Shown in pieces: positions 6,951 through 10,825 of a stretch of 10,825 nt of DNA. The notes under the pieces are model-generated. The model ran no database searches. It saw only the letters and a list, made by a program, of their open reading frames with translations, and had not been told where the DNA came from. Within the stretch, counting starts at the first letter, position 1. Each line of letters begins with the position of its first letter. The position numbers and the translations under genes are program-made. Source of the DNA: Akkermansia muciniphila (GTDB lineage Bacteria; Pseudomonadota; Gammaproteobacteria; Burkholderiales; Burkholderiaceae_C); the NCBI GenBank assembly GCA_943327015.2, contig CALPVM020000050.1:1-10825 (forward strand), given 5' to 3'.

Positions 6951-8782
6951 GGTTTATTTGCCGAAAATGGGAACTCAAACGCTGTAGCGGAAGGCTTGTC
7001 GGCCATGCCATCCAGCGCGTTTTGCAAGGTTGACTGGTATTGGCTAAGCACACCATCATCGCCAGAATCCTGCAATACTGTAGGACGCAAAAAAATCACC
7101 AATTCTGTTTTTTTGCTTCCCTCGTCACGGTACTTGAACAAGTTTCCAAACATCGGCAACCGGTTCAAGCCAGGAACCTCATCACTGTTGTTATTGCGCG
7201 AGTCCTGCATCAGTCCACCCAAAATAGCCACGCCACCCGAGCGCACCCGGAGCACAGACTCCATTTCTCGCGTTTGCACTTCGGGAATACGATTAGTCTG
7301 CTGATTTTGAATCAACACCGGATTCGGATCCGTGGCATAACCAGTAATGCGGCTAATGGTCGGGCGCAAGTTAAGGGTAATTTCATTGGTCTCACTTATT
7401 TGTGGCGTCACACTCATTAAGAAACCAATCGGCACGGTATTGATGTTGGTGTTATACAAAGGTGCCTTGGTTTGCTTGCCCGTGGTGGCGTCGAATTCTC
7501 CCGGTGTAACCGTAATATTAAAATAAACTTTGTTGTCAACCACCTTAAGCACACTGCTTTGGTTATTTAATACCGATATTTTCGGGCTGGAAAGTACACG
7601 CAAATTTCCAAAAGACTCCAACATCGTGAGCATTACCATCAGGTCACGCCCATCAAAAAAATTAGTGTCGGTACGGGTTAGTGTAAGCAAGCCACTCACA
7701 ACACCACCGGTTTGCATCCCAGTATTAGGTCCACTGGGCCGGATCACAATACCATTATCAGTGGCTAGACCACCTGTACGCAGTAAAGACCAATCTATAC
7801 CCTGTTGAAATCGTGTAGATAAATCAACCTCCACGATGGTTGCCTCTATCAGTACCTGTCTGCGCGCGGAACGCATCACGCGATCAATAAACTCACCCAC
7901 CTTGGCATGTTGGCTCTGGGTCGCCCTGACCCCAATAATCCCGGTTTCAGAATTGGCAATAACAGATGCTGCCTCTTTGTACAAGGATCCAGATAGAGCG
8001 GCTGCACCACTGGCTGGAGGTGCCGTTGCTGCGGTGGCAGGTGCCGTTGTTGAACCCGCTGGCTGGGCTGAGGATGTGTTGGTGGGTGCTGCTATTGCCG
8101 CGGGCGTCGCTGCAGACGGTACCAATTTATCAGTTTCGCGCAACAAGTCGCTAATATTTGCAACCAACGTTTCCCAGAACCTGTTGTTAGATGTGTTCTT
8201 AATGCTGCTGGTTGACGAGTTGCTTCCCTCGCCACTGCCGGTAACACCGGCTGCGGTGCCTGTACTAGCCACATTGGTAGACGTACTTATGGAAGTATTG
8301 ATATCACGCAATATGTTTGGATAGTCAATACGGTAATTTTTGAGGTACGGCAAATTGGGCACTACCGATAAGTTGCGCCCCTGCATCTCATAACGCAAAT
8401 CAACCTGCTTTGCCACCCGGTCCAAAATTTCGGGCAAAGTTTGGTCACGCACATTCATGGTGACACTACCTTTAATCGCGGGATGTATATCTACATTCAA
8501 TTTTGCATCTTGTGCCAACGCAAACAGCATGTCCTGCACACTCACGTTTTGCATGACCACGGTATAGACCTCTTGCTTGGGCTGGGGTCGCGGCGGCTTG
8601 GGTAACGGGGCTGATGTTGCAAACTCTGGGGGCTTGCCAACGACTGGGGGCGCAGGCTTGATATGGCCAGTGGAAATCGGCGGCGCAGGCGGCGCAGCGC
8701 AGCCCGCAAGCAATAGTCCAGCACACCAAGTCAAACACGACAGGTGCGTTCTACTCACGCTCATTGTTGGATACACATTCAT
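6947..8782 (-). CDS. mshL: MshL, outer-membrane secretin lipoprotein of the MSHA pilus, 611 aa
   Basis: This is the secretin that forms the outer-membrane channel for the pilus. It has a lipoprotein signal with lipobox L-A-G-C, so Cys28 would be lipidated. A Pro-rich linker is followed by an STN/N0-type domain at about residues 72-145 (VVMQNVSVQDMLFALAQDA, then LPEILDRVAKQV). Two low-complexity stretches (about 161-198, Ser/Thr/Gly/Asn; about 223-265, Ala/Pro/Thr) flank a short ordered segment. An N-domain follows at about 275-335 (GIIGVRATQSQHAKVGEFID). The secretin core runs from about 380 to 572, with RVLSSPKISVLNNQ, VPIGFLMSVTPQIS, the gate segment around VRSGGVAILGGLMQD and the family signature VPGLNRLPMFGNLF plus KKTELVIFLRPTVL. 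The start at 8782 overlaps the mshM stop (ATGA). An in-frame ATG at 8764 would also leave a usable signal peptide. Confidence 0.93.
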   Translation of the reverse strand: MNVYPTMSVSRTHLSCLTWCAGLLLAGCAAPPAPPISTGHIKPAPPVVGKPPEFATSAPLPKPPRPQPKQEVYTVVMQNVSVQDMLFALAQDAKLNVDIHPAIKGSVTMNVRDQTLPEILDRVAKQVDLRYEMQGRNLSVVPNLPYLKNYRIDYPNILRDINTSISTSTNVASTGTAAGVTGSGEGSNSSTSSIKNTSNNRFWETLVANISDLLRETDKLVPSAATPAAIAAPTNTSSAQPAGSTTAPATAATAPPASGAAALSGSLYKEAASVIANSETGIIGVRATQSQHAKVGEFIDRVMRSARRQVLIEATIVEVDLSTRFQQGIDWSLLRTGGLATDNGIVIRPSGPNTGMQTGGVVSGLLTLTRTDTNFFDGRDLMVMLTMLESFGNLRVLSSPKISVLNNQSSVLKVVDNKVYFNITVTPGEFDATTGKQTKAPLYNTNINTVPIGFLMSVTPQISETNEITLNLRPTISRITGYATDPNPVLIQNQQTNRIPEVQTREMESVLRVRSGGVAILGGLMQDSRNNNSDEVPGLNRLPMFGNLFKYRDEGSKKTELVIFLRPTVLQDSGDDGVLSQYQSTLQNALDGMADKPSATAFEFPFSANKP

Positions 8783-10182
8783 TGACTTGCTTTATCCAAA
8801 CGGATATTGGCCCATGTTCTCAAAATCGGCTTATTGCTTTTCAATGCCAAAGGTAACTTGGCAATGACTCGGGTGGCTTCTGCAGCCGTCTGAAAGTCTC
8901 CATAGTAAACCGCTATATATTTTTTACCATTGTAAGAACTTAATTGCGCAAACACCATAGTAGAACCCATATATTGACCAGCCCTATTAAGATACTTGGC
9001 TACGTTGGCATCACGCGGTATAGCTGCAAGCTGTATGGTAAACACCTTGGTAGACGGGTTGATGAGTTGCTTTTGGGTCTGCTCTAAATACATATTCAAC
9101 ACCGCAGAGTCACTCTCAATAGCAGGCATCCCGATCGTCTGCGTAACTGGGTTTGGCATGATGGGCTTGCTATTTGTGTTGGTCGGGTTATTGGTATTTG
9201 CATCGCCCGCAAGCACGCCAGCACCAGTTGCCAAATAACTACTCTTGACCTCCGATGAACCAAGCCACCAGGCACCACCAGCTGTCAAAACACTGGCGAA
9301 AACTGCCGCGCACCCAGCCCATAAAATTCTTTCACGCCAAACGCCTTTTACCGGTACTCTTTTGGGTAAATCAGCATGCAAGTCTTGTAATGCAGAGTCC
9401 ACATGCGCCAACTCCACATGGGTTGCGCCTTGTGCATACGCTGCCAATAATGCTTTATCTGCCAACAAATTGATGCGTCTGGCGCGCCCACCCGACTCTT
9501 TTACCAACAGTGCCAGTGCTTTACTTTCAAATAAAACACCGCCCTTCCAACCTGCGGCTCTCAAGCGGTGGTCAATGTAAGCGCCGGCTTCTGCTGGTGG
9601 TAAAAACTCTAGTTCAAAGCGGTGTATGACCCGGTCACGCACTTGGCGCAAGCGCCGATCGGCCAAAAGTTCATCCAACTCCGGTTGCCCAAACAGCATG
9701 ATGTTGACCAGCTTATGGCTACCGGTTTCCAAGTTAGACAACAAGCGCACTTCTTCCAAAGACTCTGGTGGCATGGCGTGTGCCTCATCGACCACCAGTA
9801 ACACACGCTGCCCTTGGGCATGGCGCCTAAGCAGCTCATTGTGCAAAGCAGATAATTTGGCCTCGGTTGAAGCGGGTAAATCTGTCAGCCCTAAATCACG
9901 CCCTATGGCACTCAATATTTCGTCGCGCGAAAAACAGGGGTTCGACAAATACACCGTGCATACATCGTTACCCAATTGGCTGATCATCAGGCGAGAGATT
10001 AAAGTCTTGCCGCTCCCCACTTCAGCCACCACGGTAATGATGCCTTCTTCGTGCCGGGCTACGTGCAACAACGCGGTAAGCACGTCACCGCGACGTCCGC
10101 CAGCAAAGAAAAAGTCAAGATCAGGGGTGATCTTGAAAGGCGGCTTTTTCAGCCCAAAATGGTCAAGGTATAGTAAAGACAT
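8779..10182 (-). CDS. mshM: MshM-like ExeA/GspA-family AAA ATPase with transmembrane anchor and C-terminal SPOR-like domain, 467 aa
   Basis: Residues 1 to about 275 are an ExeA/MshM-type ATPase: the opening YLDHFGLKKPPFKITPD, Walker A AEVGSGKT (53-60; the usual first Gly is Ala), Walker B VLLVVDEAH (127-135), a sensor-like IMLFGQPELD (161-170), FLPPAEAGAYIDHRL (193-207) and SGGRARRINLLADKAL (230-245). A transmembrane helix lies at about 286-307, then an Asn/Thr/Pro linker. Residues 376-465 look like a SPOR domain: VFTIQLAA, YLNRAG, YIAVYYGDFQTAAEATRVIAKLP and a final ILRTWANI. SPOR domains bind denuded peptidoglycan glycans, so the protein may place the secretin at the cell wall, as ExeA does with a different peptidoglycan-binding domain. 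Vibrio MshM is, from memory, much shorter and ends after the ATPase part. It is the first gene of the cluster, 73 bases after metH. DamX-like proteins are an alternative name, but the neighbours favour MshM. Confidence 0.82.
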   Translation of the reverse strand: MSLLYLDHFGLKKPPFKITPDLDFFFAGGRRGDVLTALLHVARHEEGIITVVAEVGSGKTLISRLMISQLGNDVCTVYLSNPCFSRDEILSAIGRDLGLTDLPASTEAKLSALHNELLRRHAQGQRVLLVVDEAHAMPPESLEEVRLLSNLETGSHKLVNIMLFGQPELDELLADRRLRQVRDRVIHRFELEFLPPAEAGAYIDHRLRAAGWKGGVLFESKALALLVKESGGRARRINLLADKALLAAYAQGATHVELAHVDSALQDLHADLPKRVPVKGVWRERILWAGCAAVFASVLTAGGAWWLGSSEVKSSYLATGAGVLAGDANTNNPTNTNSKPIMPNPVTQTIGMPAIESDSAVLNMYLEQTQKQLINPSTKVFTIQLAAIPRDANVAKYLNRAGQYMGSTMVFAQLSSYNGKKYIAVYYGDFQTAAEATRVIAKLPLALKSNKPILRTWANIRLDKASQ

Positions 10183-10255
10183 CGCGTTTTATATTGCGCG
10201 ATTCTTGCACGTTTTTTGTTATCGTTCGTTTTTATTGCTGACCAACACTTAAAAA
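10183..10255 (-). promoter_or_regulatory. metH-mshM intergenic gap with a possible weak sigma70 promoter
   Basis: This 73-base AT-rich gap is the only non-coding stretch of any size. On the minus strand TTGGTC (10245-10240), a 17-base spacer and ATAACA (10222-10217) could serve as -35 and -10 elements, giving a leader of about 30 bases before the mshM ATG. The -10 match is poor. No Shine-Dalgarno precedes the ATG (the last bases are AATATAAAACGCG). No hairpin with a T run marks an end of metH, so read-through from metH is equally possible. Confidence 0.25.
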
Positions 10256-10825
10256 TTACAAGTTGGGCGCAATTAGTCGCTTCAGTGCCTTCACCTCTGT
10301 TTGGCTGCGTTGTGCCAAATCCTGTACTTGATCTTCTCCAACCTTACCCACATTAAAGTAACAACTTTGTGGGTGCGCCAAATAAAAGCCACTTACACTG
10401 GCGGCCGGTGTCATAGCCAAACTTTCGGTCAAACCCATGGCAATCTCTTCGCACTGCATTAATGCAAACATGTCTTTTTTAACGCTATGGTCCGGGCATG
10501 CGGGATAACCTGGTGCCGGGCGTATGCCCTGGTATTTTTCAGCAATCAGCGCATCTGCTGCGAGTTGCTCTTGGCTTGCATAGCCCCACAAGTCTGTGCG
10601 AACTCGTTGGTGCATCGCTTCTGCAAAGGCCTCCGCCAAACGGTCTGCCAATGCCTTAAACATAATGGATGAATAATCATCATGTGCAGCTAAAAACTGC
10701 TGCTCTTTTTTATCTGCGCCTATTCCGGTGGTTACAGCAAACATACCCACGTAATCTGCAGCCACACCTTTGGGCGCCACAAAATCAGCCAGGCAGCGAC
10801 TAGGACGCAGCACGCCATCAATTTC
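10256..10825 (-). CDS. metH: Cobalamin-dependent methionine synthase MetH, C-terminal activation domain (partial, 5' end outside window)
   Basis: The frame is open to the right edge (the first codons read EIDGVLRPSRCLADFV) and stops with TAA at 10256-10258, giving the last 189 residues of a protein normally over 1,200 long. MetH transfers a methyl group from methyltetrahydrofolate to homocysteine through cob(I)alamin. This part is the S-adenosylmethionine-binding reactivation domain, which remethylates oxidised cobalamin. Recognisable stretches include CLADFVAP, HDDYSSIMFKALADRLAEAF, LWGYASQEQL, the AdoMet-binding loop GIRPAPGYPACPDH, LTESLAMTPAASVSGFYLAH and the end LIAPNL. A GTG at 10813 is internal, not a start. 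The gene runs in the same direction as the pilus genes but has no functional tie to them; it may share a transcript if no terminator lies between. Confidence 0.96.
   Translation of the reverse strand, partial: EIDGVLRPSRCLADFVAPKGVAADYVGMFAVTTGIGADKKEQQFLAAHDDYSSIMFKALADRLAEAFAEAMHQRVRTDLWGYASQEQLAADALIAEKYQGIRPAPGYPACPDHSVKKDMFALMQCEEIAMGLTESLAMTPAASVSGFYLAHPQSCYFNVGKVGEDQVQDLAQRSQTEVKALKRLIAPNL

Noticed and set aside
7836..8324. 162-codon open frame on the plus strand with hydrophobic Val/Ala-rich translation
   Set aside because: Antisense to the low-complexity part of mshL; the hydrophobic look comes from reading Ala/Pro/Thr codons in reverse.
9626..10252. 208-codon open frame on the plus strand
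   Set aside because: It lies opposite mshM, whose product has clear AAA motifs. Its translation is rich in Ser, Arg and Lys with no recognisable domain.
10242..10266. Inverted repeat CCAAC/GTTGG spanning the metH stop, considered as a terminator
   Set aside because: The stem is only about 5 base pairs with a 15-base loop, and no T run follows on the minus strand.
10811..10813. GTG at 10813 as the start of a separate 185-aa gene
   Set aside because: The frame continues upstream to the window edge with typical MetH sequence, so this is an internal Val codon.
1..10825. CRISPR array, tRNA or rRNA, insertion sequence, phage or defence genes
   Set aside because: No regularly spaced repeats, terminal inverted repeats, transposase motifs or RNA gene signatures were seen; nearly all of the window is coding on the minus strand.

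Overview
The window carries a single block of genes, all on the minus strand. It looks like the biogenesis half of an MSHA-type (mannose-sensitive haemagglutinin) type IV pilus operon, lying directly downstream of the 3' end of metH. The MetH C-terminal sequence reads like the Burkholderiales/betaproteobacterial version of this enzyme, and base composition looks a little under 50% GC by eye. A betaproteobacterium is the best guess; the genus cannot be told from the sequence.

Layout in the direction of transcription (high to low coordinates): the last 189 residues of cobalamin-dependent methionine synthase (metH, entering at the right edge); a 73-bp AT-rich gap that may hold a weak promoter; mshM (ExeA-like AAA ATPase with a membrane anchor and a C-terminal SPOR-like domain); mshL (outer-membrane secretin lipoprotein); mshN (inner-membrane TPR protein with a GspB-like N-terminal tip); mshE (assembly ATPase with an intact tandem c-di-GMP-binding MshEN module); mshG (GspF/PilC-type platform protein); a 488-aa PilM+PilN-like protein in the MshI position; a 207-aa PilO/GspM-like protein in the MshJ position; and the start of a small secreted protein in the MshK/PilP position, which runs off the left edge. 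That last gene has no stop in the window.

Five of the seven junctions inside the cluster are 4-base ATGA overlaps. The other two are gaps of 13 and 4 bases. Most starts lack a convincing Shine-Dalgarno sequence. This points to one polycistronic, translationally coupled operon. Pseudopilin genes, mshF and mshH are not in the window; the pilins would be expected further left.

Working model, from family knowledge: MshE hydrolyses ATP under c-di-GMP control and drives MshG. The MshI/J/K-like proteins form the alignment complex between the inner membrane and the secretin MshL. MshM and MshN probably help place or assemble MshL through the peptidoglycan. No RNA gene, insertion sequence, CRISPR array or phage gene was seen. 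The points of most interest are the ATPase-SPOR architecture of MshM, the GspA/GspB-like MshM/MshN pairing, the MshEN module, and a gene order that differs from the Vibrio msh locus.
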